From Oscillibacter sp. (GTDB lineage: Bacteria; Bacillota; Clostridia; Oscillospirales; Oscillospiraceae), in NCBI GenBank assembly GCA_014799925.1, contig JAAVHC010000035.1, forward strand, positions 1 through 62,344: a DNA stretch of 62,344 nt. Reading direction: 5' to 3'. A program made the translations under genes and the position numbers. Below the pieces are notes generated by a model that saw only the letters and a program-made list of their open reading frames with translations, was not told where the DNA came from and searched no databases. Of the stretch, positions 26,776 through 35,212 are shown in pieces (position 1 is the first letter of the stretch; each line of letters begins with the position of its first letter).

Positions 26776-26804
26776 ATGATAAACTGCCGCAACTTTCATT
26801 TCAA
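26776..26804 (-). promoter_or_regulatory. Promoter of the lacI-pectinesterase-importer operon
   Basis: On the minus strand TTGAAA (26804-26799) and TATCAT (26781-26776) are spaced by 17 bp, with the operator immediately downstream and the start codon at 26730. Confidence 0.65.
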
Positions 26805-26888
26805 GTTATTTTTTCTACAAATTTTTGGGCGCGGCTTTGTGCATGACACCAAAAACTCAAAAAAAGCCCGGGGATATTTTAATTGTTG

Positions 26889-26917
26889 TTGACATTTTTA
26901 ACCTTACAAATTATGAT
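26889..26917 (+). promoter_or_regulatory. Promoter of the uxaA operon
   Basis: A near-consensus sigma-A promoter: TTGACA (26889-26894), a 17-bp spacer and TATGAT (26912-26917). It lies 113 bp upstream of uxaA. The 26731-27029 gap contains only the two promoters and two operators. Confidence 0.8.
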
Positions 26918-26925
26918 ATCTATTG

Positions 26926-26939
26926 TGTAAGAGCTTACA
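26926..26939. promoter_or_regulatory. LacI-type operator in front of uxaA
   Basis: TGTAAGAGCTTACA has perfect six-base arms around a two-base centre. It begins nine bases past the -10 of the uxaA promoter, so it covers the start site. It matches the operator at 26755 except at four inner positions. Confidence 0.7.
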
Positions 26940-27029
26940 TTATTGGCTGAAAATGCCGGCGCCAAGTGCCGGAAACCGCTCCGGCGCGCGGCAGGTTCCG
27001 CCAAGAAAACGAGAGGGTAACGTGATTTT

Positions 27030-28511
27030 ATGAGAACTTTTATCAAAATCCATCCCGAAGACTCGGTGGCGGTGGCTCTGACGCCGCTGCCCGCAGGAAC
27101 CGCGCTCCAGGTGGAGGAACAGTCTGTAACGCTCCTGGAGGACATTCCGCAGGGGCATAAGTTCGCCCTGACCCTGATCCCGGCGGGCGGCCCCGTTATC
27201 AAGTACGGCGCGCCCATCGGCGCGGCGAAAGCGGACATCCCGGCCGGAAGCTGGGTACACACGCACAACGTAAAGACCGGCCTGGGAGAGGTGCTGGACT
27301 ACGCCTATGAGCCGGACAGCGCCCCCCTGATGCCCACGGACGACGTCCTGTTTCAGGGCTACCGCCGGGAGGACGGACGGGCGGCAGTGCGCAACGAGAT
27401 TTGGATCATTCCCACGGTGGGCTGCGTCAACGACGTGGCCCGCGCCATCGAGCAGCAGGCCCAGCGCTTCAGGACGGGGAGCATCGACGGCATCTTCGCT
27501 TTCCCCCATCCCTATGGCTGTTCCCAGATGGGCGATGATCAGGAAAATACACGGAAGATCCTGGCCGGTCTGATCAACCATCCCAATGCGGGAGGCGTGC
27601 TGGTCCTGGGGCTGGGGTGCGAAAACAGCAATATTGACGAGCTCAAGCCTTATATCGGCCAGTGGAATGAGGACCGGGTGAAATTCCTGGTATGCCAGGA
27701 ATCCGACGACGAGATCGCCGACGGCGTGGCCCTGGTGGAGCAGCTGGCCCGGTACGCGGGGCGGTTCCGCCGGGAGGGCATCAGCTGCGGCGAGCTGGTC
27801 ATCGGCATGAAATGCGGCGGCTCGGACGGGCTGTCCGGCATCACCGCCAACCCCACAGTGGGCGCTTTCTCCGACCTGCTCATTTCCAAGGGGGGCACCA
27901 CCATCCTCACCGAGGTCCCCGAGATGTTCGGCGCGGAGACCCTGCTGATGGACCGCTGTGAAAACGAGCGGATTTTCGCCGACACCGTCCAGCTCATCAA
28001 CGGGTTCAAGGACTACTTTACCCGCCACGGCCAGACCATCTACGAAAACCCCTCCCCCGGCAACAAAAAGGGCGGCATCACCACGCTGGAGGACAAATCC
28101 CTGGGCTGCACCCAGAAATCCGGCAGCGCCCCGGTGACCGGCGTGCTTGCCTACGGGGAATGCGTTCAGCGCCAGGGCCTCAACCTGCTCAGCGCGCCGG
28201 GCAACGACCTGGTGGCTTCCACCGCCCTGGCGGCTTCGGGCGCGCACATCGTGCTGTTCACCACCGGACGGGGCACCCCCTTCGCCTGCCCGGTGCCCAC
28301 GGTGAAGATCGCCAGCAACTCGGCGCTGGCGGCAAAAAAGCGGAACTGGATCGACTTTGACTGCGGCGTTCTGGTGGAGGACGGCACGGTCGAGGAGCTG
28401 GGCAGGCGCCTCTTCGACTTCGTGCTGGAGACCGCCTCCGGGAAGCGGGTCAAGGCCGAGGAGGCCGGATTCCACGACATGGCGATTTTCAAGCAGGGCG
28501 TCACTCTCTAA
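27030..28511 (+). CDS. uxaA: Altronate dehydratase
   Basis: A 493-residue UxaA. An N-terminal SAF domain (about residues 1-85, ending GSWVHTHNVKT) is followed by the GD-AH dehydratase domain. The metal/substrate segment GCVNDVAR, the Cys motif HPYGCSQMGDD, and CGGSDGLSGITANP are visible. It dehydrates D-altronate to 2-keto-3-deoxygluconate, the last galacturonate-specific step. It is the first gene of the uxaA-uxaB-uxaC-kdgA-VOC-kdgK operon, under the promoter and operator at 26889-26939. Full length, with no anomaly. Confidence 0.96.
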   Translation: MRTFIKIHPEDSVAVALTPLPAGTALQVEEQSVTLLEDIPQGHKFALTLIPAGGPVIKYGAPIGAAKADIPAGSWVHTHNVKTGLGEVLDYAYEPDSAPLMPTDDVLFQGYRREDGRAAVRNEIWIIPTVGCVNDVARAIEQQAQRFRTGSIDGIFAFPHPYGCSQMGDDQENTRKILAGLINHPNAGGVLVLGLGCENSNIDELKPYIGQWNEDRVKFLVCQESDDEIADGVALVEQLARYAGRFRREGISCGELVIGMKCGGSDGLSGITANPTVGAFSDLLISKGGTTILTEVPEMFGAETLLMDRCENERIFADTVQLINGFKDYFTRHGQTIYENPSPGNKKGGITTLEDKSLGCTQKSGSAPVTGVLAYGECVQRQGLNLLSAPGNDLVASTALAASGAHIVLFTTGRGTPFACPVPTVKIASNSALAAKKRNWIDFDCGVLVEDGTVEELGRRLFDFVLETASGKRVKAEEAGFHDMAIFKQGVTL

Positions 28512-28546
28512 CGATTATAATATTATAAAGGAAGGCAGGAATTTTT

Positions 28547-30046
28547 ATGAAGCAGCTTTCTTACCAGACCCTGAAGGAGATCGGCTACAGCGGCTATCTC
28601 CTGGAAAACGCGCCGGAAAAGGTGCTCCAGTTCGGCGAGGGCAACTTCTTGCGGGCGTTTGTTGACTACTGGTTCGACGTGGCCAACGAAAAGGCCGGCT
28701 GGAACGGCAAGTGCGTTCTGGTCCAGCCCATCAACGCCGGCTTCAGCCTGGCGCCGATCATCAACAAACAGGACGGGCTCTATACCCTTTACCTCCGGGG
28801 CCGTGAGAACGGGGAAAAGGTGGACCGCAAGCGGGTGATCTCCTCCGTGTCCCGGTGCCTCAATCCCTATGAAAAGGCGGATTTTGACGCCATGATGGAA
28901 GTGGCGGTGTCCGATGATCTGGAGTACGTGGCGTCCAATACCACCGAGGCGGGCATCGTGTACGATCCCGCCTGCCAGCTGAGCGATACCCCCGCCGCCT
29001 CCTTCCCCGGCAAGCTGACGCAGGTCCTCTACAAGCGCTGGCAGGCCGGCAAGAGCGGCCTGGTCATCCTCTCCTGCGAGCTCATCGACAACAACGGCAA
29101 AGAACTTCTCAAGTGCGTCAACCAGTACGTTGACCAGTGGGGCCTGGAGGACGGCTTCCGCAAGTACGTCAACGAGGACTGCACCTTCTGCTCCACCCTG
29201 GTGGACCGCATCGTCCCCGGCCGGGTGAAGGACCCCGCCGAGGCGGCGAAGATGGAGGAAGAAAACGGCTACCATGACGAGCTCATCGACGTGGGCGAGA
29301 TTTTCGGCGTGTGGAATATCGAGGGTCCCGCGTGGCTGGAGGAGAAGCTGCCCTTCAAGGCCGCGGGCGTCAACTGCCCCGTCGTGCCCGACGTCACGCC
29401 CTACAAGAAGCGCAAGGTGCGCATCCTCAACGGCGCGCACACCGGCTTTGTGCTGGGCGCCTATCTGGCGGGCTTCGACATTGTGCGGGACTGCATGCAG
29501 GACGACACGGTGCGGGGCTACATGAACAAGATGCTCTACGAGGAGGTCATCCCCACCCTGCCTCTGGATAAGCAGGATCTGGAGAACTTCGCCTCCGCCG
29601 TTCAGGACCGGTTCAACAACCCCTTTGTCGAGCACGAGCTCATGAGCATTTCCCTGAACTCCACCTCCAAGTGGCGGGCGCGGAACATGCCCAGCTTTCT
29701 GGAGTACGTGGAGAAGGCCGGCAAGCTGCCCCCGTGCCTGACCATGAGCTTCGCCGCTTATATCGCTTTCTTCTCCAACGACGTTCAGGAGCTGACCGAC
29801 AAGGGCCTGGTGTGCAAACGCCCCAAGGGCAACGTGTATACCTGCTCCGACGACCGCTGGGCGCTGGAGTTCTACTATGACCATCGGAATGACAGCGCGG
29901 AGGACCTGGTCCATGCCGTCATGACCAACGAGCAGATGTGGGGGCAGGATCTGACGAAGGTGGCCGGCTTCGAGGCGGCTGTCGCGGCCGATCTGAAGCT
30001 GATCCGGGAGCAGGGCGCTCTGGCGGCCTACGCCGCCTGCCTGTAA
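28547..30046 (+). CDS. uxaB: Tagaturonate reductase
   Basis: A 499-residue member of the mannitol dehydrogenase family. The N-terminal NAD-binding stretch includes LQFGEGNFLRAF, and RILNGAHTGFVLGAY marks the C-terminal domain active-site region. It reduces D-tagaturonate to D-altronate with NADH. Length and position between uxaA and uxaC distinguish it from mannitol or fructuronate reductases of the same family. AAAGGAAGG precedes the ATG, 35 bp after uxaA. Confidence 0.95.
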   Translation: MKQLSYQTLKEIGYSGYLLENAPEKVLQFGEGNFLRAFVDYWFDVANEKAGWNGKCVLVQPINAGFSLAPIINKQDGLYTLYLRGRENGEKVDRKRVISSVSRCLNPYEKADFDAMMEVAVSDDLEYVASNTTEAGIVYDPACQLSDTPAASFPGKLTQVLYKRWQAGKSGLVILSCELIDNNGKELLKCVNQYVDQWGLEDGFRKYVNEDCTFCSTLVDRIVPGRVKDPAEAAKMEEENGYHDELIDVGEIFGVWNIEGPAWLEEKLPFKAAGVNCPVVPDVTPYKKRKVRILNGAHTGFVLGAYLAGFDIVRDCMQDDTVRGYMNKMLYEEVIPTLPLDKQDLENFASAVQDRFNNPFVEHELMSISLNSTSKWRARNMPSFLEYVEKAGKLPPCLTMSFAAYIAFFSNDVQELTDKGLVCKRPKGNVYTCSDDRWALEFYYDHRNDSAEDLVHAVMTNEQMWGQDLTKVAGFEAAVAADLKLIREQGALAAYAACL

Positions 30047-30063
30047 GGGAGGGATCGCCTGTT

Positions 30064-31485
30064 ATGAAACCATTTATGGACCAGGATTTCCTGCTGAAGT
30101 CCGACACCGCAAAAGCTCTGTACCACGACTACGCGGAGCGGATGCCCATTGTTGACTACCACTGCCACATCAACCCCATGGAGATTTACGAGGACAAGCG
30201 TTACGAGACCATCACCGAGGTCTGGCTGGGGGGCGACCACTACAAATGGCGGGCCATGCGCTCCTGCGGCGTGCCGGAGAAGTACATCACCGGGGACGCC
30301 TCCCCCGCGGAAAAATTCCAGAAGTGGGCGGAAACTCTCCCCAGCCTCATCGGCAACCCCCTGTACCACTGGACTCACCTGGAGCTCCAGCGCTATTTCG
30401 GCATCACCGAGCCCCTGAACGGGGACAACGCCATGGAGATCTATGAGAAGTGCAACGCCATTCTGGCCCAGCCGGACATGTCCACCAGAGGGATCATCCG
30501 CAAGTCCAACGTGAAAGTGATCTGCACCACCGACGATCCCGCCGACGACCTGAAAGCCCACGAGCTGCTGGCCGCCGACCCGGACACACCGGCGGCGGTG
30601 CTGCCCGCCTTCCGCCCCGACAAGGCCATGCGGGCGGACAAGGCGGACTTCCCCCAGTACGTGGCCCGTCTGGAGGGCGTGGTGGGCTATCCCATCGAAA
30701 AGATGGAGGATATGCGCCGCGCCCTGCGGGACCGCATCGAGTACTTCGCCCAGCACCGCTGCCGGGTATCCGACCACGCTCTGGACTACTGCTTCTGCGT
30801 TCCGGCGGACGAAGCCCGGCTGGACGACATCCTGGCCCGGGCCAAGGCGGGCAGGGGCATTACCTGGGAAGAGCAGCTGGCCTATCACACCGCCCTGCTG
30901 CTGACCGTGGGCCAGGAGTACACCAGGCGCGACTGGGTGATGCAGCTCCACTTTGGCTGCATCCGGGACAATTCCTCCGCCATGTTTGGAAAGCTGGGAC
31001 CGGACACCGGCTTTGACGCCGTCAATGACGCCTCCAGCGCCGTAGGGCTTGCCCGACTGCTGGACGCGCTGGAGCAGGCCGGAGCGCTGGGGAAGACCAT
31101 CCTCTACTCCCTGAACCCCTCCGACAACGCCGTCATCGGCACCATCATGGGCGCGTTCCAGACGAACAGCGCCATCCCCGGCAAGATCCAGCATGGCTCC
31201 GCCTGGTGGTTCAACGACCATAAACCCGGCATGGAAGCCCAGATGACCAGTCTGATGACTCTGGGTGCTATGGGCTCCTTCAACGGAATGCTCACCGATT
31301 CCCGCAGCTTCCTGAGCTATACCCGGCACGAGTACTTCCGCCGCATCCTGTGCAACCTGTTCGGCCAGATGGTAGAGGACGGGGAGTACCCAGCGGACAT
31401 GGCACAGCTGGGACAGATGGTGGAAAACATCAGCTACCGCAACGCTGTGCGCTATTTCCGCTTCGACGAGGTCATCGGCGCGTAA
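30064..31485 (+). CDS. uxaC: Glucuronate/galacturonate isomerase
   Basis: A 473-residue uronate isomerase of the amidohydrolase superfamily. The metal motif DYHCHINP (His33 and His35) lies near the N-terminus, and HFGCIRDNSS and DSRSFLSYTRHEYFRR near the C-terminus match UxaC. It converts D-galacturonate to D-tagaturonate. The start at 30064 follows GGGAGGGATC; the open frame extends back into uxaB but without a site. It receives galacturonate from the GH4 and GH28 enzymes. Confidence 0.96.
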   Translation: MKPFMDQDFLLKSDTAKALYHDYAERMPIVDYHCHINPMEIYEDKRYETITEVWLGGDHYKWRAMRSCGVPEKYITGDASPAEKFQKWAETLPSLIGNPLYHWTHLELQRYFGITEPLNGDNAMEIYEKCNAILAQPDMSTRGIIRKSNVKVICTTDDPADDLKAHELLAADPDTPAAVLPAFRPDKAMRADKADFPQYVARLEGVVGYPIEKMEDMRRALRDRIEYFAQHRCRVSDHALDYCFCVPADEARLDDILARAKAGRGITWEEQLAYHTALLLTVGQEYTRRDWVMQLHFGCIRDNSSAMFGKLGPDTGFDAVNDASSAVGLARLLDALEQAGALGKTILYSLNPSDNAVIGTIMGAFQTNSAIPGKIQHGSAWWFNDHKPGMEAQMTSLMTLGAMGSFNGMLTDSRSFLSYTRHEYFRRILCNLFGQMVEDGEYPADMAQLGQMVENISYRNAVRYFRFDEVIGA

Positions 31486-31526
31486 TACCGCGGCGGAGGC
31501 CGCAATCATAAATGGAGGAGATTATC

Positions 31527-32171
31527 ATGAACAGTTTCAATCAGGCTATTTCCAATATCGGCGTGGTGCCCGTCATCAAGCTGAACCATCCGGAGCGGGA
31601 CGCCGCCCCCCTGGCAAAGGCTCTCTGCGCCGGAGGCGTGCCGGTGGCGGAGGTCACCTTCCGCGCCGCCGGAGCGGATAAGGCCATCCGGCTGATGAAG
31701 GAAGCGTGCCCCGATATGATCGTGGGCGCGGGCACCGTCACCGCGAAGGAGCAGATCGACGCCACCATCGCCGCCGGCGGACAGTTCATCGTCACCCCGG
31801 GCTTTGACCCGGAGCTGGTGGCCTACGCCCAGGAGAAAAATATCCCCATCTTCCCCGGCTGCACCACCCCCACCGACTACCACGCCGCGCTGAAGTTCGG
31901 CCTGGAGGTCCTGAAGTTCTTCCCCGCCGAGCAGTCCGGCGGCCTGGCCAAGATCAAGGCCATGAGCGCCCCCTTCCCCCAGTTCAAGGTCATGCCCACC
32001 GGCGGCGTCTCTCTGAAGAATCTGGCGGAGTATATCAAGTCCCCGGTGATCGCCGCCTGCGGCGGCTCCTATATGGTCACCGCCGACCTGATCGACAACC
32101 AGAAGTGGGACGAGATCACCGCGCTGTGCAAGCAGTCCCGTGACATCGTCGAGGAGGCGCGCCGTGGCTGA
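31527..32171 (+). CDS. kdgA: KDPG aldolase (2-keto-3-deoxy-6-phosphogluconate / 4-hydroxy-2-oxoglutarate aldolase)
   Basis: A 214-residue class I aldolase. The Schiff-base Lys is Lys130 in EVLKFFPAE, and the general acid/base is Glu42 in AEVTFRA (three positions lower than E. coli Eda). It splits KDPG to pyruvate and glyceraldehyde-3-phosphate, the final step of both uronate branches. ATG 31527 is chosen because GGAGGAG lies eight bases upstream. The last eight bases overlap the start of the VOC gene. Confidence 0.95.
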   Translation: MNSFNQAISNIGVVPVIKLNHPERDAAPLAKALCAGGVPVAEVTFRAAGADKAIRLMKEACPDMIVGAGTVTAKEQIDATIAAGGQFIVTPGFDPELVAYAQEKNIPIFPGCTTPTDYHAALKFGLEVLKFFPAEQSGGLAKIKAMSAPFPQFKVMPTGGVSLKNLAEYIKSPVIAACGGSYMVTADLIDNQKWDEITALCKQSRDIVEEARRG

Positions 32172-32508
32172 GTACAAACTGGCCCACGTGGGCATCAACG
32201 GAGCGAATCCCGAGGAGGCATTGAAGGCCGCAAAAATGTTTGAAACGCTTTTCGGCCTGACCGTGAAGGAGGGGAACAGCTCTGTCTTCGCCGGGACGGC
32301 AGTGGAGGTCATGAAGGCTCCCTACAAGGGGACCCACGGCCATATCGGCATCGGCACGCCCGACGTGGCCGCCGCCCAGGCGGAGCTGGAGGCAAAGGGC
32401 TTCGCTTTTGACCCCGACACCGCCAAGCATAAGCCCGACGGCACGCTCAATGCCATCTATCTTAAAGATGAGATCTGCGGATTTGCCGTGCATCTGGTCA
32501 AAATTTAA
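32164..32508 (+). CDS. VOC-superfamily (glyoxalase/dioxygenase fold) protein coupled to KDPG aldolase
   Basis: A 114-residue single-domain VOC protein, with beta-alpha-beta-beta-beta repeats starting YKLAHVGINGANPEEA and His residues at HVGI and THGHIGIG. Its GTG start at 32164 lies inside the end of kdgA, preceded by GAGGAGG, so translation is coupled. Metal-dependent VOC enzymes act on dicarbonyls and related small molecules. A role in handling an unstable keto-acid intermediate of this pathway fits the position but is inferred. No substrate can be named. Confidence 0.75.
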   Translation: MAEYKLAHVGINGANPEEALKAAKMFETLFGLTVKEGNSSVFAGTAVEVMKAPYKGTHGHIGIGTPDVAAAQAELEAKGFAFDPDTAKHKPDGTLNAIYLKDEICGFAVHLVKI

Positions 32509-32535
32509 TCGTTATTGTACGGAAAGGAATATATT

Positions 32536-33564
32536 ATGGCTAAGGTTGTTACTTTTGGTGAATTGATGATTCGCCTCCAGCCCTACAACTATGAGCGCTT
32601 TGTCCAGGCGGACCATCTGGAGTTCACCTTCGGCGGCGGCGAGGCCAATGTGGCGGTCTCTCTGGCCAACTACGGGCTGGACGCGGTCTATGTGACCAAG
32701 CTGCCTGCCCACGCCATCGGACAGTGCGCTGTCAACTCTCTGCGCCGCTACGGCGTGGACACCAGCAAGATCGTCCGGGGCGGCGACCGCGTGGGCATCT
32801 ACTTCAACGAGAAGGGCGCCTCCCAGCGGGGCAGCGTGTGCATCTATGACCGCGCCCATTCCGCCATTCAGGAGGCCACTACTGCCGACTTTGACTGGGA
32901 CGCCATCTTTGAGGGCGCGGAGTGGTTCCACTTCACCGGCATCACTCCGGCCCTGGGCCCCAACGTGGTGGATATCTGCCGTGAGGCCTGCAAGGCCGCC
33001 AAGGCCAAGGGCATCAAGATCTCCTGCGACCTGAACTACCGCGGCAAGCTGTGGACCCGCGAGCAGGCAAGAGAGGCCATGACCGACCTGTGCCAGTACG
33101 TGGACGTGTGCATCTCCAACGAGGAGGACGCCAAGGACGTGTTCGGCATCGAGGCCGAGGCCACCGACATCTACGCCGGCGAGATCAACCGGGAGGGCTA
33201 CAAGAGCGTGGCCAAGCAGCTGGCGGATAAATTTGGCTTTGAGAAGGTAGCGATCACCCTGCGGGAGAGCCACTCCGCCTTTGACAACGGCTGGAGCGCC
33301 ATGCTGTACGATGTGGCTTCCGGCGAGTACTGCTTCTCCAAGAAGTACGAGCTGCACATCATCGACCGGGTAGGCGGCGGCGACAGCTTCGGCGGCGGCC
33401 TGATCTACTCCCTGATCAGCGGGAAGAGCACCCAGGCGGCGGTGGAGTTCGCCGTGGCGGCCTCCGCGCTGAAGCACTCCATTGAGGGCGACTACAACAT
33501 GGTCACCGTGGCCGAGGTGGAGAAGCTGGCCGGCGGCGACGGTTCCGGCCGCATTCAGCGGTAA
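32536..33564 (+). CDS. kdgK: 2-keto-3-deoxygluconate kinase (PfkB family)
   Basis: A 342-residue PfkB/ribokinase-fold sugar kinase. It opens with the substrate-lid region FGELMIRLQP and GGGEANVAVSLANYG, and carries the ATP/anion-hole motif RVGGGDSFGGGL with catalytic Asp. It phosphorylates KDG to KDPG for the aldolase encoded two genes upstream. The start at 32536 follows GGAAAGGAATATATT. Specificity is inferred from the complete pathway around it; ribokinase-family sequence alone would leave it open. Confidence 0.92.
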   Translation: MAKVVTFGELMIRLQPYNYERFVQADHLEFTFGGGEANVAVSLANYGLDAVYVTKLPAHAIGQCAVNSLRRYGVDTSKIVRGGDRVGIYFNEKGASQRGSVCIYDRAHSAIQEATTADFDWDAIFEGAEWFHFTGITPALGPNVVDICREACKAAKAKGIKISCDLNYRGKLWTREQAREAMTDLCQYVDVCISNEEDAKDVFGIEAEATDIYAGEINREGYKSVAKQLADKFGFEKVAITLRESHSAFDNGWSAMLYDVASGEYCFSKKYELHIIDRVGGGDSFGGGLIYSLISGKSTQAAVEFAVAASALKHSIEGDYNMVTVAEVEKLAGGDGSGRIQR

Positions 33565-33708
33565 CCCTGATTCCGCAGCAGTAAGCAGACGGCCGGCCCC
33601 GCTCATTTCCACGCAGCATAACTAAGGAAGCCGTGCGGGAATCAAATGATTGATTGGAAGAGCGTCCGGCTGGAAACCATTGGCCCGGAGGCGGTTTACA
33701 ACAACGCG

Positions 33709-33756
33709 ATAAACTTTCACCCCTTTTTCCGCAGGGAAAAAGGGGTGAAAGTTTAT
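33709..33756. terminator. Terminator hairpin of the uxa-kdg operon
   Basis: A 22-bp stem (33709-33730 with 33735-33756) closes a GCAG tetraloop. It lies 145 bp after kdgK and just before the next promoter. The stem includes A/T runs. The 33565-33708 stretch holds a GCAGACGGCC repeat fragment and no gene. Confidence 0.7.
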
Positions 33757-33775
33757 AAACCGACAAAACCACGTC

Positions 33776-33804
33776 TTGACAAGATGAAATGATACCTATA
33801 TTAT
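33776..33804 (+). promoter_or_regulatory. Promoter of the SpoU-type methyltransferase gene
   Basis: TTGACA (33776-33781), 17-bp spacer and TATTAT (33799-33804) lie 30 bp upstream of the ATG at 33835. Confidence 0.8.
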
Positions 33805-33834
33805 AAGGTAGAATCAAAAGAGGGGGAGAGCACT

Positions 33835-34593
33835 ATGGCGGAACGCATCACCAGCCGCGCCAATCCTCTCATGACCCATATCCGAAAACTGGCGGCTTCC
33901 CGCTCCTACCGATGTGAGACGGGGGAGTATCTGGGCGACGGGGTGAAGCTGCTGGAGGAGGCCGTCCGCTGGAATGCGGCGCTGACGGTGGTGGTCCATA
34001 CGCCGGGGACGGCGCTGCCGGTCCTGCCGGAGACAGCGCGGCAGGTGGAGGTCCCCACCGATCTCATGCGCTCCATCAGTCCCATGGAGTCCCCCCAGGG
34101 CGCCCTGTTCCTGGCCCGTATCCCGGACATGGCCGCGCCGGAGACACTGCCCGGCAGGCGGTACCTGGCTCTGGAAGGCGTTCAGGACCCCGGAAATGTA
34201 GGAACGATCCTCCGCACGGCGGACGCCTATGAGGCGGACGGCCTCATCCTCCTGCCGGGATGTGCGGACCTTTATAACCATAAGACAGTAAGAAGCTCCA
34301 TGGGCGCCGTTTTCCGGCTCCCGGCCTGGAATTGCGGTCTGGCCCAGCTCCAGGCGCTGGCGGAGCGGTCGAAGCTCCCACTGCTGGGCGCCGCCCTCCG
34401 GGCGGATACCATTGACGTCCGGGAAGCGGACCTTCGCCGGGGCATTATCCTTCTCGGCAGCGAGGGGAAGGGGCTCAGCGAAGCGGCGCTGTCCGCCTGC
34501 GGGCAGACAGTCCGCATCCCCATGGGGGAGCGGTGTGAGTCACTGAATGTGGCGGCGGCCGCCGCCACGCTGCTGTGGGAGGGGTATCGGTAG
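33835..34593 (+). CDS. SpoU/TrmH-family RNA 2'-O-methyltransferase
   Basis: A 252-residue SPOUT methyltransferase. An N-terminal substrate-binding domain of about 95 residues is followed by the knotted catalytic domain. The three motifs are EGVQDPGNVGTILRTADA, IILLGSEGKGLS and IPMGERCESLNVAAAAA, with the catalytic Arg in motif 1. It methylates a ribose in rRNA or tRNA using S-adenosylmethionine; which nucleotide cannot be told (RlmB-like or YsgA-like). It has its own promoter and is followed by a hairpin terminator. Confidence 0.92.
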   Translation: MAERITSRANPLMTHIRKLAASRSYRCETGEYLGDGVKLLEEAVRWNAALTVVVHTPGTALPVLPETARQVEVPTDLMRSISPMESPQGALFLARIPDMAAPETLPGRRYLALEGVQDPGNVGTILRTADAYEADGLILLPGCADLYNHKTVRSSMGAVFRLPAWNCGLAQLQALAERSKLPLLGAALRADTIDVREADLRRGIILLGSEGKGLSEAALSACGQTVRIPMGERCESLNVAAAAATLLWEGYR

Positions 34594-34600
34594 GCTTTTC

Positions 34601-34621
34601 TTCGCGCCCTTTTGGCGCGAA
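34601..34621. terminator. Terminator after the SpoU methyltransferase gene
   Basis: An 8-bp stem (34601-34608 with 34614-34621) with CTTTT loop, eight bases past the stop codon. There is no downstream U-run. Confidence 0.5.
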
Positions 34622-34639
34622 TGAGAGTGGTTTCGATTT

Positions 34640-35170
34640 GCAGCCCCGGGGCCTGCGCGGCCCCGGACCCTGCGGGTACTTTTGCCGCGCGGCAAAAGTA
34701 CCCAAAAACGCGCTTAAACCTACGGTTTAAGAATCCCTTTTGGGCGTCGCCCGATGGGCGACACCTCATGTTTTGATTTGTTTTGCGCGGGTCCTGTAGT
34801 CTGTCCGGTCTAAACCGGGCTATGGGTGCGGTTTCTGCTGCGGTACGTCTATTACAGGATGTTGTCGGGGGTCCCTACCGTCTTGCTTTGGGTTCTCCCG
34901 CGTGAAACTGCACGGTTCTGGCGGTGGGTAGGTAGTCAAGAGAGAAGCGGCTGAGCTTCCTCTGGCTCTCGATAGAATCCGTGGGTAGACGAACAATCCG
35001 GCGCACCAACGAAGGCATTGAAACAGAACAGACCAGTCATCGTCGGAGCGAAAACAATAACCCCCGTAGTTCAGGGGGATTCTCAAGGGGGCCCGCCCCC
35101 TTGAGGGCACTTTTGGTACTTTTCCTGCAAGGGAAAAGTACGCCCCGCCCGGCAGGGCGAGGCCGGGATA
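34640..35170 (+). repeat. Large structured intergenic element, copy A (candidate ncRNA or mobile DNA)
   Basis: About 530 bp without a credible gene between the methyltransferase and dprA. Hairpins in order: 34646-34653 with 34659-34666; a GGGTACTTTTGCC stem at about 34674-34703; CTTAAACC-TAC-GGTTTAAG at about 34713-34731; TCGCCC-GAT-GGGCGA; then, after a roughly 300-nt middle, CTCAAGGGGG-CCCG-CCCCCTTGAG and GTACTTTTCC-TGCAA-GGGAAAAGTAC. Every one of these except the first has a counterpart, in order, in copy B at 40745-41365, and paired bases differ in a compensating way. A conserved core near 34944-35012 (AAGCGGCT.AGCTTCCTCTGG, then GTAGACGA and AATCCGGCGC) is shared. The strand is assigned by convention only. 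Confidence 0.65.
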
Positions 35171-35212
35171 AGATAAGAGTTGCCCCGAAGGGCGCGGGAG
35201 AAAGGAGCCTCA

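Noticed and set aside
34820-35110. Minus-strand 96-codon frame inside structured element A
   Set aside because: The matching region of element B is not open in the same frame, and changes between copies follow base pairing, not codons.
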